From the NCBI GenBank assembly GCA_021791655.1, contig JAJYWD010000004.1, forward strand, positions 1-56,265: a stretch of DNA of 56,265 nt. Direction: 5' to 3'. A program made the position numbers and the translations under genes. This DNA comes from Nanobdellota archaeon (GTDB taxonomy: Archaea; Nanobdellota; Nanobdellia; Parvarchaeales; Parvarchaeaceae). Below, piece after piece: positions 45,239 through 53,897 of the stretch. Under the pieces are notes generated by a model that did no database searches, was not told where the DNA came from, and saw only the letters and a program-made list of their open reading frames with translations. Numbering within the stretch: position 1 is the first letter of the stretch; the number at the start of each line of letters is the position of its first letter.

Positions 45239-45274
45239 ATTACAGGCGCAATTCCGTTTCTCTCAGAAAGAAAA

Positions 45275-45346
45275 TGGACCCGGAGGGATTTGCACCCTCA
45301 CCGTCACGAGCTTCAGTCGTGTGCCCTCCTGTTGGGCGACGGGTCC
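45275..45346 (-). tRNA. tRNA-Phe (GAA) with G at position 55
   Basis: Acceptor GGACCCG/CGGGTCC, D stem GCCC/GGGC, anticodon stem CACGA/TCGTG with loop CTGAAGC (GAA), T stem GAGGG/CCCTC, discriminator A. The T loop is TGCAAAT, so the base after T54, normally U/psi55, is G. No intron. Confidence 0.88.
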
Positions 45347-45387
45347 GCAGATTAATCTATAACTATCAAGCCATTTATTAATATTCC

Positions 45388-46428
45388 TTACTTAGTCGCC
45401 AGAACTATCCTGCAGAACTGGTTGTTTATGGACGAACAGTCGCTCTCTGTAAATGTAAGGTAAACGTTCAGGAGCCTGAACGATATGCCGCTCAGCAAGC
45501 CCAAGAGCAGCGAACATCTTTTTTCCTCCAAATCATCAGCATAAAGAGCATTAAAACTGTCATAAATGTCCAGCTCTTTTAGTGTCCCGTCCTCGTTTTT
45601 GGTAGAATTTATTTTCCCTGCTCCTATCATAGGTGACAGTGCCTCGAAATCGGATAGGCCGTATTTTTCATTCAGCGCGTTCATGTCGTACATGGCGTAG
45701 TGCTTTGCTATCTGGAACCCCGTCTCCCTCTCTATCCCGTAAACGCCCGGCCCTATCAGCCGTCTAAGCTTGCTGAAAAGATATGGAAACAGAACAGCCG
45801 GTATTATCTCGGAGTCCAGTCCATTTAGTTTCACTATGCTGCCTATCCTTGTCAGCTCTATGTTTTCCGTATTTTCTTGCTTGGTGTATGCGCTCTCCGA
45901 CTCGATGTATGTGAACTGTTGCTTTTCCTCCAGTATCTTTACCGAGAACTGATCAATGTCAGAATTGCCTACGCTCTTGCACCTCACTTCGTCCGCCTTC
46001 GCGTCCCTTTTGTACGCCATCCTATACATCGCTTCCAGAAGGCCGTCTGCCTGAAAGCAGGAATTTACCGATTTAAGTTCGTTCAGGCCGGAATTGAATC
46101 CATTTTCAAGGTTGACTAACTGCGATGCTGTGTCTTTCGATACTATTCGGATCCTTCCAAGGCCCATATCGTTTATAAGGTATGATATCTCCTCGAATAC
46201 TCTGTCCTCGCCGCCCTGCCTTAGGCTCTTGTTTTTCTTCAAATCGCTGAAAAAAGAGTAAAACGCCGTCGCTATTGCCTCCTCAAGTATGGTTTTCGTG
46301 GCGAGACCGAGTATCTTGCTTATACTGTTTTGTATGATTTCCAGGCTGCCCCTTTTCAATATCAGCACGCGCAGACCGTTCAAAAGGTAAATACCCTGCG
46401 TGTTGTCATATGACAAGCGTGTGTCCAT
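45388..46428 (-). CDS. Protein with possible tandem V4R-like domains
   Basis: 346 residues, soluble. Two segments resemble the V4R ligand/metal-binding fold: LRVLILKRGSLEIIQNSI to the DEVRCKSVGNSDIDQFSV region, and near the C-terminus the LLLGLLSGISFRLLNVYLTF, ESDCSSINNQFCRIVL stretch, with the Cys pairs typical of V4R. V4R proteins bind small hydrophobic ligands or metals. The identification is tentative and no partner gene is evident. Confidence 0.45.
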   Translation of the reverse strand: MDTRLSYDNTQGIYLLNGLRVLILKRGSLEIIQNSISKILGLATKTILEEAIATAFYSFFSDLKKNKSLRQGGEDRVFEEISYLINDMGLGRIRIVSKDTASQLVNLENGFNSGLNELKSVNSCFQADGLLEAMYRMAYKRDAKADEVRCKSVGNSDIDQFSVKILEEKQQFTYIESESAYTKQENTENIELTRIGSIVKLNGLDSEIIPAVLFPYLFSKLRRLIGPGVYGIERETGFQIAKHYAMYDMNALNEKYGLSDFEALSPMIGAGKINSTKNEDGTLKELDIYDSFNALYADDLEEKRCSLLLGLLSGISFRLLNVYLTFTESDCSSINNQFCRIVLATK

Positions 46429-46578
46429 CTATTAGGATTCAAGTGCAGATTTATTAATCTTCTTGGCTAGCGTCCTTCCATGGCGCTCAAGATGTTGTTA
46501 ATATCCGCAGTTTATTGTAGTTTACTTTTAAATATGAGGGATGCTAAAATTAGGTAAAGCCCGTGGAGAATAATTTGT

Positions 46579-47448
46579 ATGTCCAATGAAGTAAAAGACG
46601 GTACTAACCCGCATTTCAAGATAAGGCTGGTAAATATAGTATACATTGCTATCGCGATAGTCGTTGTAATCGGCGTAGTTGTGTATGTCCTTTCCACGGC
46701 ATCGGGAGGCACTGTCTCCGTAGGAAATGGTTGGACGTACATAAAGGGCGAATCCGTCCTCTCTTCGGACGGAAAGGTCGATTTCTATTCTATGGGCCTG
46801 CAATACTGCGAATACTGCGCGGTTGAGAACTACGCCATCTTCGAGGCCCTAAGCAACTTCGGGGACTGGACGTATTACGGAAAGCCAATAAACCTCTCAT
46901 CTATAGACCCGCTTAACGCTTCGTCCCAGCCGCATGACAACGCAATTCTGTATCAGGCTGAAGAAGGGGACTGGACGCTTTACCTTCTGAACCCGCACCT
47001 TTCATACTATTCCCAGTACGTAAATTTCACACTGACCGAATTGAGCTATAACAACGGCTCAAACTTTATGAGTCCTACAATGGGTGAGGCGCCCTACGTC
47101 TCTAAGTATAATCCGGATATAGCTAGCCCATTCTCGGTGGTCGGTGGCAATTTCTTTGAAATCGGTGCCGTAGACAGCCTTGTGTCGAGCGGCGTCCCGA
47201 TACTTTTCAATGAGTCTGATGTTACGGGCTATAGGTATGGTGCCCCGATATTCGGCGGGTATCCCCCAGCGTACATATTCTCGCAGCTCAAGCAACCCTC
47301 CTCGGTAATAGCAAATGGCATAAACACGGAAGCCGCTTATATCTCTGCGGTCCTTTGTTATGATCTCGCGTTATCTGGTAAATCCACGATGCCGCCCGTG
47401 TGTTCGTCGTCTGATGTGCAGGGTTTGGGTATAAGCAGTAAAGTATAA
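46579..47448 (+). CDS. DUF929 membrane-anchored thioredoxin-fold protein
   Basis: One N-terminal membrane anchor (YIAIAIVVVIGVVVYVL), then an extracellular thioredoxin-like domain with the CEYC redox motif in MGLQYCEYCAVENYAIFEAL. DUF929 proteins are archaeal, and the CxxC suggests disulfide exchange outside the cell, a possible partner of the VKOR at 22927. Another Cys pair near the C-terminus (VLCYD, PPVCSSS) may be structural. 289 residues, normal for the family. Confidence 0.82.
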   Translation: MSNEVKDGTNPHFKIRLVNIVYIAIAIVVVIGVVVYVLSTASGGTVSVGNGWTYIKGESVLSSDGKVDFYSMGLQYCEYCAVENYAIFEALSNFGDWTYYGKPINLSSIDPLNASSQPHDNAILYQAEEGDWTLYLLNPHLSYYSQYVNFTLTELSYNNGSNFMSPTMGEAPYVSKYNPDIASPFSVVGGNFFEIGAVDSLVSSGVPILFNESDVTGYRYGAPIFGGYPPAYIFSQLKQPSSVIANGINTEAAYISAVLCYDLALSGKSTMPPVCSSSDVQGLGISSKV

Positions 47449-47544
47449 CGCTTTAAGCACCGCCTAAAATGAAAGTATTTAAATCAGTTTATTTCATGGT
47501 ATAACATTAAACTAGAGTTTGCGCTAAATAACAAGCAAATAACC

Positions 47545-47946
47545 ATGTCCGATTTAGAGAAAGCGACTGATAACGTTTCGAGAGATCTTTTCAACGCAGA
47601 GACAAAACACATTTATCTTCATACGAGCGCGCGTAGCTTCGATACGCTAGGGACAGTGTTTGCGCAGTTAGTCGGAGAAGAAATTAAGATTTGCGGCAGA
47701 TATAGCACTATTGCTTCTGTTGAAGCCACGACTAGTGTATGCCAAGAGGTACCAGTTAGTTACTACGACAAACATAAAACTACCGAAGATGCGTGGAAAG
47801 GATTTGAAGCTAGCAAGAAAGATACCTCTATCCGCAGTCTCGAATTGAATCTACCATTTTATAACCGTAATAAGTGGCATGCAATCATCAGAGCATTTGC
47901 CAAAGAATTCGGCGTTACCATAAGCGTGTACTGCCCGCCGTTCTAA
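47545..47946 (+). CDS. Hypothetical soluble protein, 133 residues
   Basis: No signal or membrane segment. Conserved-looking parts are KHIYLHTSARSFDTLGTVFA and RNKWHAIIRAFAKEFGVTIS. Not recognised. Its isolated position next to another unknown gene suggests an accessory role. Confidence 0.55.
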   Translation: MSDLEKATDNVSRDLFNAETKHIYLHTSARSFDTLGTVFAQLVGEEIKICGRYSTIASVEATTSVCQEVPVSYYDKHKTTEDAWKGFEASKKDTSIRSLELNLPFYNRNKWHAIIRAFAKEFGVTISVYCPPF

Positions 47947-48065
47947 TAGCGCTGTACACCAAGTTAAGTTTCAACCGAACCAATGTATCGCAGTCTTATC
48001 CAATTTTTGTACAAGAAACGGCTTTCCTAAAGCTTAAATATTATTACTATCCTATAGAGGTGAAT

Positions 48066-48539
48066 ATGACAAGATTAGATTTGCTTCTGGATAAACTGGT
48101 GCCACGAAGGAAGTCAAAGGTGGAAGACAGAGAGACCTTCAAAATAAGTCTCGATAATTTTGATGTTGGTGTGGTAGATATACTAAATCTCAAGGGCAAA
48201 GGGTATGCTGTGAGGTTTACGGACCTTGGGCACCCAAAAGACAATATAAACGTGTGCTACAAGAAAGGCGAGCCAAAGGAAGCGTGCGGTTATTGGAGCT
48301 TTGAGAGCACGCTGTCGGACGCCTTATTGACCGCGGAAGCAAAGTGGAAAGAATACTTTGCGCCATCCGATGTAAATCCGTTCACAGACATAACCGAGGA
48401 CGAGGTAATCCGAAAGCACATAGACCGGATCACATTCTCCAGCAAAAAGGCATACCTTGATGTCGCACACGATAACACCAAATCTATGGACGTGTACTTA
48501 AGTAGCGTGGAAGAGCGGGTCTTAAAAGCGCAAGGGTGA
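48066..48539 (+). CDS. Hypothetical protein, 157 residues
   Basis: The frame is open back to 47874, but a GAGGTGAAT ribosome site just before ATG 48066 and a TTAAATATT box near 48034 fix the start. The sequence is charged with a Trp-bearing centre (ACGYWSFESTLSDALL). No known domain is recognised. Confidence 0.6.
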   Translation: MTRLDLLLDKLVPRRKSKVEDRETFKISLDNFDVGVVDILNLKGKGYAVRFTDLGHPKDNINVCYKKGEPKEACGYWSFESTLSDALLTAEAKWKEYFAPSDVNPFTDITEDEVIRKHIDRITFSSKKAYLDVAHDNTKSMDVYLSSVEERVLKAQG

Positions 48540-48837
48540 ACTTTGTACTGCTCTAGCACCAGAAGTCTTCCTAAGCCAATAGCATGAAAACAACAAGAAC
48601 TTCAGGCATCCACAATTTCTGCCGTCGTACCAGATAACTTTAAGGCAGGTGCGTCTGGCAATGTGCGGGATCGCTAAATCCATCCTGCCGTAATCTACTT
48701 TCTGTTTTTCCTGCTCCTCATGTATCTTCTTATATAAAACGCGCTTAGCGGTACCAAATTTATAGCTGCCAAGGTTGCAATTATAAATACTTAACTTCTT
48801 CTCCCCTTTGTGGGTTCTTAATCATACGATTAAATAG
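48540..48837. other. Intergenic, about 300 bases
   Basis: No convincing gene. The minus strand near 48704-48788 has a short hydrophobic run (IIATLAAINLVPLSAFYIRR) ending in a basic tail, without a start codon, possibly a remnant. A TTATAAATACTTAA box at about 48780 suits the gltX promoter. Confidence 0.4.
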
Positions 48838-50550
48838 ATGGAAATTTTAAGTCTGCATATGGAGGAGGACACAGAAATCAAGAAAATAGCCCTCAAGAAC
48901 GCCATGGAGCACGGCGGCAGGGCGGAAGACGGTGCGATTCTTTCTAAGGTTATAGGTGCCGACAAGTCGGTTTTGAAGGATTTGAAGACGCTGCGTGCAA
49001 AAGTAAAAGAAATGGTGAATTACGTCAATGGTTTATCGGATGCGCAGCGAGCGGAAGAAGCAGAAGAACTGGGGGTAAACATTGCAACCTCCGCCAAGGC
49101 GGAACCCAAGGCCGAATTAAAAGATCTGCCCAATGTGAAGGGGAAAGTCGTTCTAAGACTGCCGCCCGAGCCGTCCGGCTTTATGCATCTCGGGCACGCC
49201 ATATCTGGGATGATAAACTTTCTGTACAAGGAGAAGTACAACGGTAAACTCTGGCTCAGATTCGAGGATACGAACCCGGTGCGGGGATATCAGAATTTTA
49301 TAGACGACTTCAAGAGCGGTTATTCATGGCTGGGCATAAAATGGGACGAAGAAAAGTTCATAACCGATGACATGATAAAAATTTACGACTATGCGGAGAA
49401 ACTTCTAAAAGAAGGCAAGCTATACGCGTGCTCCTGTCCCGAAGAAGATATTAAAAAGAACCGAGCCGGCGGCACCCAGTGCGCGTGTAGGAATCGCCCC
49501 GTGGACGAGAATCTTGAGCTGTTTGATTTGGCAAAGCGCGGGAAAAAAGAGCCGAAGAGTATGGTGATAAGGCTTGTCGGTGACATGAAGAGCAACAATT
49601 ACAGGTTCAGGGACCCGAACATGTTCAGGATTGTTCGGACCGATTACAAGCCGTTCCATCTGTGGCCGACTTACTATTTTGCAAACGTGGTTGAGGACTA
49701 CCTGTGCGGCGTTACCCACATACTTCGTTCAAATGAATTCGATCCCTTTGTGCAGTCCTATCTTAGGAAGCTGCTTGAATTTTACGAACCGATCACGGTA
49801 CAGTTCTCGCGCTATAATTTCAAGGGAGTCCCTTTTTCAAAGCGTGTGCAGCGTCGTCTTATAAGCGAAGGCAAGATAAAGGATTATAACGATTTACGCC
49901 TGCCCACCATAAAGGCGATAAGGAGGCGTGGCATACAGCCGGAAGCGATAAAAGAATTCACACTGCGCGTCGGATACTCGGGGAGCAAGCACGAGTATAC
50001 ATGGGACTTGCTGTTAACTCTCAACAGACGTCTTATAGACGAAAGGGCAAGGCGCATGTTTTTCGTACCGGATCCGATAAGGCTGGAAGTGTCGGGTCCT
50101 AATCCCGGCGAGGTGCGTTTGCTTAACCACCCCTCCTCGGACCGGGGTAGCAGGATATTGAAGGTAAGTAATGTGTTTTTCGTCGATAGAAACGACTTTT
50201 CTGAGATAAACGGGGGTGACATCATTCGTCTTAAAGATCTGTTTTCCATAAAAGTGAATAAAAAAGAGGATAATGCACTGAAAGCAGAAGTGTACTCCGA
50301 AAAGCGTGTAGGCGCTGAGAAAATAATACAGTGGGTTTCATCCGATAATACTACCATCAAGGTGCAGGTAATCGGTGAATTGCTTAATCCTGACAAAACA
50401 TTCAATGAGAACAGTCTTATGGTAAAGGAAGGCTTTGCAGAAAAGACAGTGGAACTTTTGAATGAAGGAGACATAATACAGTTCGAGAGATTTGGCTTTT
50501 GTAGGCTGGACAATAAGGCTGGCATGGAGTTCATTTTTATAAGTCGCTAA
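48838..50550 (+). CDS. gltX: Glutamyl-tRNA synthetase (archaeal type)
   Basis: It charges tRNA-Glu (and tRNA-Gln where a Gln-amidation route is used). Class I motifs: PPEPSGFMHLGHAISG with HLGH, LRFEDTNPVRG, and the KMSKS-position GVPFSKRVQRRLI. A zinc-like CSCPEED...CACRN segment lies in between. The C-terminal half is the all-beta anticodon-binding domain of the GlnRS-like type. 570 residues is the normal length. Confidence 0.96.
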   Translation: MEILSLHMEEDTEIKKIALKNAMEHGGRAEDGAILSKVIGADKSVLKDLKTLRAKVKEMVNYVNGLSDAQRAEEAEELGVNIATSAKAEPKAELKDLPNVKGKVVLRLPPEPSGFMHLGHAISGMINFLYKEKYNGKLWLRFEDTNPVRGYQNFIDDFKSGYSWLGIKWDEEKFITDDMIKIYDYAEKLLKEGKLYACSCPEEDIKKNRAGGTQCACRNRPVDENLELFDLAKRGKKEPKSMVIRLVGDMKSNNYRFRDPNMFRIVRTDYKPFHLWPTYYFANVVEDYLCGVTHILRSNEFDPFVQSYLRKLLEFYEPITVQFSRYNFKGVPFSKRVQRRLISEGKIKDYNDLRLPTIKAIRRRGIQPEAIKEFTLRVGYSGSKHEYTWDLLLTLNRRLIDERARRMFFVPDPIRLEVSGPNPGEVRLLNHPSSDRGSRILKVSNVFFVDRNDFSEINGGDIIRLKDLFSIKVNKKEDNALKAEVYSEKRVGAEKIIQWVSSDNTTIKVQVIGELLNPDKTFNENSLMVKEGFAEKTVELLNEGDIIQFERFGFCRLDNKAGMEFIFISR

Positions 50551-50590
50551 GCCTTTGATGAAGTAATTCGAAAATACGCTATTATCTAAT

Positions 50591-50806
50591 TTATATAACG
50601 ATTTGATTCTGGTCTGCCCACTCAAGGAGCTTTATGAGATCACCAAGTTTGTACTTGCGGGCCTCGTCCGGTATGCTTTCCAGTATCCTGTCGAGCCCAG
50701 GTATATAGCCCCTTATCGCGCTTGGCACTACGGCGTACGCTTTGACTAGTGACGTAAGTATGACTTCAGCATCCTGCGGAGATATATCGGTTCCTGCAAA
50801 TCCCAT
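50591..50806 (-). CDS. Small helical protein of unknown function
   Basis: 71 residues, mostly alpha-helical (QDAEVILTSLVKAYAVVPSA, then IRGYIPGLDRILESIPDEAR and a DLIKLLEWADQN helix). No family recognised. It reads away from gltX, after the small membrane gene. Confidence 0.5.
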   Translation of the reverse strand: MGFAGTDISPQDAEVILTSLVKAYAVVPSAIRGYIPGLDRILESIPDEARKYKLGDLIKLLEWADQNQIVI

Positions 50807-50817
50807 AATACACGTGG

Positions 50818-51042
50818 TCAGTAGTACTTATAATACTTGCCCATTTTCGATGCTAGGACACCAATTCCAAAAACCACCAGACCCACCGCAATCAGTATAA
50901 CCGATATTATAAATGGGTCGATTGAAACAGCTCCGTACGCAGAAGATATATTATTGCTAAGGTACGGCACATCCAAACTCAGCACGGGTATTACGCCCAA
51001 AGCCACTATTATAAGTCCGATTACAACCAACAGCTTTATCAT
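50818..51042 (-). CDS. Small two-span membrane protein
   Basis: 74 residues with two hydrophobic helices (LLVVIGLIIVALGVIPVL and FIISVILIAVGLVVFGIGVLA) linked by a short outside loop. The basic KMGKYYKYY tail should be cytosolic. It sits 11 bases upstream of the helical protein, in one transcript. Confidence 0.6.
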   Translation of the reverse strand: MIKLLVVIGLIIVALGVIPVLSLDVPYLSNNISSAYGAVSIDPFIISVILIAVGLVVFGIGVLASKMGKYYKYY

Positions 51043-51111
51043 ATTATTTATTATCCGTATCCTAATTTAACCTTTCTTTACCCTTTTATAAGAGGCGTAT
51101 CATTATTTGTT

Positions 51112-51618
51112 ATGTTCAAAAAGAAATGCTCGTTCTGCGATCAGGAAATCGACAAATCGTGGAATTATTGTCCCAAGTGTGGCGCAATGCTTAAACCCGG
51201 AATGCAGCCCAATGCGCAGGACATAAATAAGATCATGCAAAAAGTCATACCGTCTCTTATGGGCAGCATACTGGGCGGTGGTATGAACACCATTTTCGGC
51301 GGAGGAAACACGGGTTTCGGCGGCCCAAGAAGAAGCAATGAAAAGGCGTTTAATGAGGCAGCACCGAAGGTCGACGAAGTTATGGAACCCGAAGACTTAG
51401 TTTCTATAAGTGGCGGGGTTATAACGCATGCGATTCATCTGCCAGGCGTGAAATCAAGAGACGATGTGACCGTGAGGAAACTTGGCAGCTCGATAGAGAT
51501 AAGGGCTCTCGCTGGTAAAAGACTGTACATGAAAATAATAAACAGAGAAAGCGGAGAGAATGTAATGTCAGAAGATTTTAATGACGGAGATTTGGTTATA
51601 ACATTAAAGAAAAAATAA
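51112..51618 (+). CDS. Zinc-ribbon protein with an Hsp20/alpha-crystallin-like domain
   Basis: An N-terminal zinc ribbon (CSFCDQEIDKSWNYCPKCGA), a Gly-rich linker (GSILGGGMNTIFGGGNTGFG) and a C-terminal beta-sandwich (AIHLPGVKSRDDVTVRKLGS, IEIRAL, VITLKKK) resembling small heat-shock or CS domains. A chaperone-type role is plausible. 168 residues. Confidence 0.7.
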   Translation: MFKKKCSFCDQEIDKSWNYCPKCGAMLKPGMQPNAQDINKIMQKVIPSLMGSILGGGMNTIFGGGNTGFGGPRRSNEKAFNEAAPKVDEVMEPEDLVSISGGVITHAIHLPGVKSRDDVTVRKLGSSIEIRALAGKRLYMKIINRESGENVMSEDFNDGDLVITLKKK

Positions 51619-51666
51619 ACAAGAAAAATTAAAATAAAAGAAATAAAAAGTGGTTTATCTCAGTTT

Positions 51667-51807
51667 TTACTCGCCGTCGCCAGTGTCTTCTTCGTCGCTA
51701 AGGTCTTCGTCCTCTTCGAATTCGTCGTCATTCTCTCCTACGCCCTCTCCCTCTTCGAGGTTGTCGTCGTCCTCAGCCTTTTCCTTTTTCAAAGCCTTTT
51801 TCGCCAT
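51667..51807 (-). CDS. Highly acidic small protein
   Basis: ATG 51807 lies behind an AGGTGAAAAT ribosome site and gives 46 residues: a basic start (MAKKALKKEK) followed by an Asp/Glu-rich tail. The upstream extension to 51879 is unlikely to be translated. Function unknown; disordered. Confidence 0.55.
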   Translation of the reverse strand: MAKKALKKEKAEDDDNLEEGEGVGENDDEFEEDEDLSDEEDTGDGE

Positions 51808-51957
51808 ATTTTCACCTGGATGTACGCACATGTGTTTTTTTACGCGCGTGCATCTTATCCTTAAGAAGAGTTGTGCCATTTATAAAGCTTTTGCACGCTT
51901 TGCCGTTGCGACGTGCGTTTATAATCTATATATTATATATTATACAAAGGATTTTGT

Positions 51958-52260
51958 ATGCTATCGAAGCACAACAAATACGCGTTCATTGAGGATTACC
52001 GCGCCCTCGCCCAGCTGTCAGAGGCCTCCTTTGACACCGACAAGCGACTATCCGACAGGTATGCATACATAGCAAAGAAGATTTTCCTGTCCCAGCGGTT
52101 AAATCTGAGAAAAAATGAAAAGGCTTTAATATGCAAGAAGTGCAATAAGATACTTATACCCGGAAAAAGCTGCAGTGTACGCATCGAAAGGGGTTCGGTA
52201 AAGCGTATATGCCTTAATTGTGGGTCGGATAAGAATACTGTGTATGGTAAGAGCATTTGA
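51958..52260 (+). CDS. rnp4: RNase P protein subunit 4 (Rpp21)
   Basis: It is a protein part of the archaeal tRNA 5'-processing ribonuclease P. The helical N-terminus (RLSDRYAYIAKKIFLSQRL) and four zinc-ribbon Cys (CKKCNK ... CLNCGSD) are seen. 100 residues. It overlaps rps19e by 17 bases at the head of the cluster. Confidence 0.88.
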   Translation: MLSKHNKYAFIEDYRALAQLSEASFDTDKRLSDRYAYIAKKIFLSQRLNLRKNEKALICKKCNKILIPGKSCSVRIERGSVKRICLNCGSDKNTVYGKSI

Positions 52261-52675
52261 CGTCGATCAGGACAAGCTGGTTCACGCTTTGGCAAAAGAG
52301 CTTAAGGATTCTAAGATACTAGTGGCCGTGCCGTGGGCTAAATTCGTGAAGACTGGCGTTTCCAGGGACCGTCCACCGGCTACGGACGCTTGGTGGTATG
52401 ACAGGGGGGCCAGCATTTTGAGGCACTTTTATACCGACAACAAACCGATGGGGGTCGGCCGTTTGCGCAGGGTTTACGGGGACAAGGAAAAGAACAGGTA
52501 CAGTGGCAGACATTTTAAGCCGGCCGGCGGTGCTGCAATAAGAAAAATACTGCAGCAGCTGGAGAACGGCGCCCTTATCAAGAAGATAAAAGTGGAGAAC
52601 CATTTTGGCAGGCGGATAACCCCGAAGGGGGTTTCATTCGTCGATAATGCCGCTAAAAAACTCGGTAACATATGA
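52244..52675 (+). CDS. rps19e: Ribosomal protein S19e (eS19)
   Basis: The start is ATG 52244 (MVRAFDVDQDKLV); the ORF extends upstream through rnp4. Hallmarks: VPWAKFVKTGVSRDRPPAT, WWYDRGASILRHFYTDNKPM, GVGRLRRVYGD and the C-terminal RRITPKGVSFVDNAA. It overlaps the pdcd5 start by 4 bases. Confidence 0.95.
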   Translation: MVRAFDVDQDKLVHALAKELKDSKILVAVPWAKFVKTGVSRDRPPATDAWWYDRGASILRHFYTDNKPMGVGRLRRVYGDKEKNRYSGRHFKPAGGAAIRKILQQLENGALIKKIKVENHFGRRITPKGVSFVDNAAKKLGNI

Positions 52676-52977
52676 GCATGCAATTTGATCAGATGCCATC
52701 GGATGAGATGGAGCAAAGAAAAAGGTTCGAAAAGGCACGTCAGGAGATACTCGTCAAATACCTCACCAAGGAAGCGAGAGAGCGATTGGCCACACTGAGG
52801 TACGCCCATCCAGATCTTGCAGTTTCGGTGGAAAGCATGATAATACAATCCGCAGTAGCGAATCAAATAAAAGGCGTTATAGACGACAAAAAGCTGAAAG
52901 AGCTGCTCACCGCCATAAACGAAAGCAAGAACGAGAGCAGAGTGAACATAAAGAGGGATACGAATGAGCCGCAATAA
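52672..52977 (+). CDS. PDCD5-family DNA/nucleic-acid-binding protein
   Basis: A 101-residue three-helix protein with ARERLATLRYAHPDLAVSVE and the SAVANQIKGVIDDKKLKELL helix, typical of the archaeal PDCD5 homolog that follows rps19e in many genomes. The molecular role is still unclear. Confidence 0.88.
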   Translation: MSMQFDQMPSDEMEQRKRFEKARQEILVKYLTKEARERLATLRYAHPDLAVSVESMIIQSAVANQIKGVIDDKKLKELLTAINESKNESRVNIKRDTNEPQ

Positions 52978-53110
52978 GTCCGCCTTCAATAAGAGGGCAC
53001 TGATAAAAAGGGCGAGAAGGAGCAGCAGGCCGCCGGTTTTTGCGCAACTCAGGAAATACGGCACCAGACGAATAGATAGGTCTAGGCTTAACAGGAACGT
53101 GGGCAGGTAA
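52964..53110 (+). CDS. rpl39e: Ribosomal protein L39e (eL39)
   Basis: 48 residues, too short for usual ORF lists. The very basic sequence SRNKSAFNKRALIKRARRSS with a RPPVFAQLRKYGT core matches the position of L39e between pdcd5 and rpl31e. The sequence is more divergent than usual. ATG 52964 overlaps the pdcd5 stop. Confidence 0.72.
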   Translation: MSRNKSAFNKRALIKRARRSSRPPVFAQLRKYGTRRIDRSRLNRNVGR

Positions 53111-53111
53111 T

Positions 53112-53375
53112 ATGGCTGAGCAGAGAATAATGACAATAGGTCTAAGGGGTGCGCTGGAAAAGGGCCCCAGATACAAGAGAGCGGCGTACGCATCCAAGTT
53201 TGTTAGGAGTTTTGTTAAAAAGCACATGAAAGCAAAGGACGTGCGCATCGAAACTGCTGTAAATGACATGCTGTTTAAGAATGGTATGAAGAATCCACCG
53301 TCTAAGATAAGAGTGTCATGTTCGAAGGACGACAAGAACGTCGTAAGGGTGAGTATTGTAAAGGTTACGGGGTAG
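53112..53375 (+). CDS. rpl31e: Ribosomal protein L31e (eL31)
   Basis: 87 residues: MTIGLRGALEKGPRYKRAAY, KFVRSFVKKHMKAKDVRIET, and the final VRVSIVKVTG strand. It follows rpl39e by one base. In many archaea tif6 and rpl18a come next; here prefoldin alpha follows directly. Confidence 0.93.
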   Translation: MAEQRIMTIGLRGALEKGPRYKRAAYASKFVRSFVKKHMKAKDVRIETAVNDMLFKNGMKNPPSKIRVSCSKDDKNVVRVSIVKVTG

Positions 53376-53382
53376 GCAAAAC

Positions 53383-53823
53383 ATGCAGAACAACACGACC
53401 GGAGACGAGGAGGACTTGAGCAGGAAACTTTTAGAACTCGAATACATAAGACGAGAACTCGAAAATTACATAGGCGCCCTCGGTTCTCTGCAGATCGCGC
53501 AGGAATCTTTTGGTACGGCCCTGGTCGGGATGGATAAGCTCGGTGCATCCGGGAAGGAAATCCTGGTGCCGTACGGTCAAGACATCTTTTTCCCCGGGAC
53601 CATAACAGACACTGCTAATGCATTTATCGGGCTGGGAAACAACGTATTCCGTAAGCTTCCGGCAAGCGAAATAAAGGGGAAACTCAAAAAAGACTTGGAG
53701 GCAGTGACTTCCAACATCGAGAGAACCGCAGAAGTGATAAACAAGTTACAGGAACAGGGTAAAAGTATAGAAGAAGAAACGAATATAATTTACGAACGCT
53801 ATAGAAATGAAATGAAGCAGTAG
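53383..53823 (+). CDS. pfdA: Prefoldin alpha subunit
   Basis: 146 residues with long N- and C-terminal coiled-coil helices and the two central beta hairpins (ILVPYGQDIFFPGTI and TANAFIGLGNNVF). Forms the hexamer with the beta subunit at 32847. The spacing of 7 bases after rpl31e indicates one operon. Confidence 0.9.
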   Translation: MQNNTTGDEEDLSRKLLELEYIRRELENYIGALGSLQIAQESFGTALVGMDKLGASGKEILVPYGQDIFFPGTITDTANAFIGLGNNVFRKLPASEIKGKLKKDLEAVTSNIERTAEVINKLQEQGKSIEEETNIIYERYRNEMKQ

Positions 53824-53897
53824 TTCCTGAAACTTTGGGTGTGCAAAGGCTACCACTTTCAATAAATAAGTGTTAGGCTACTGCAGAGTGAAATGAT

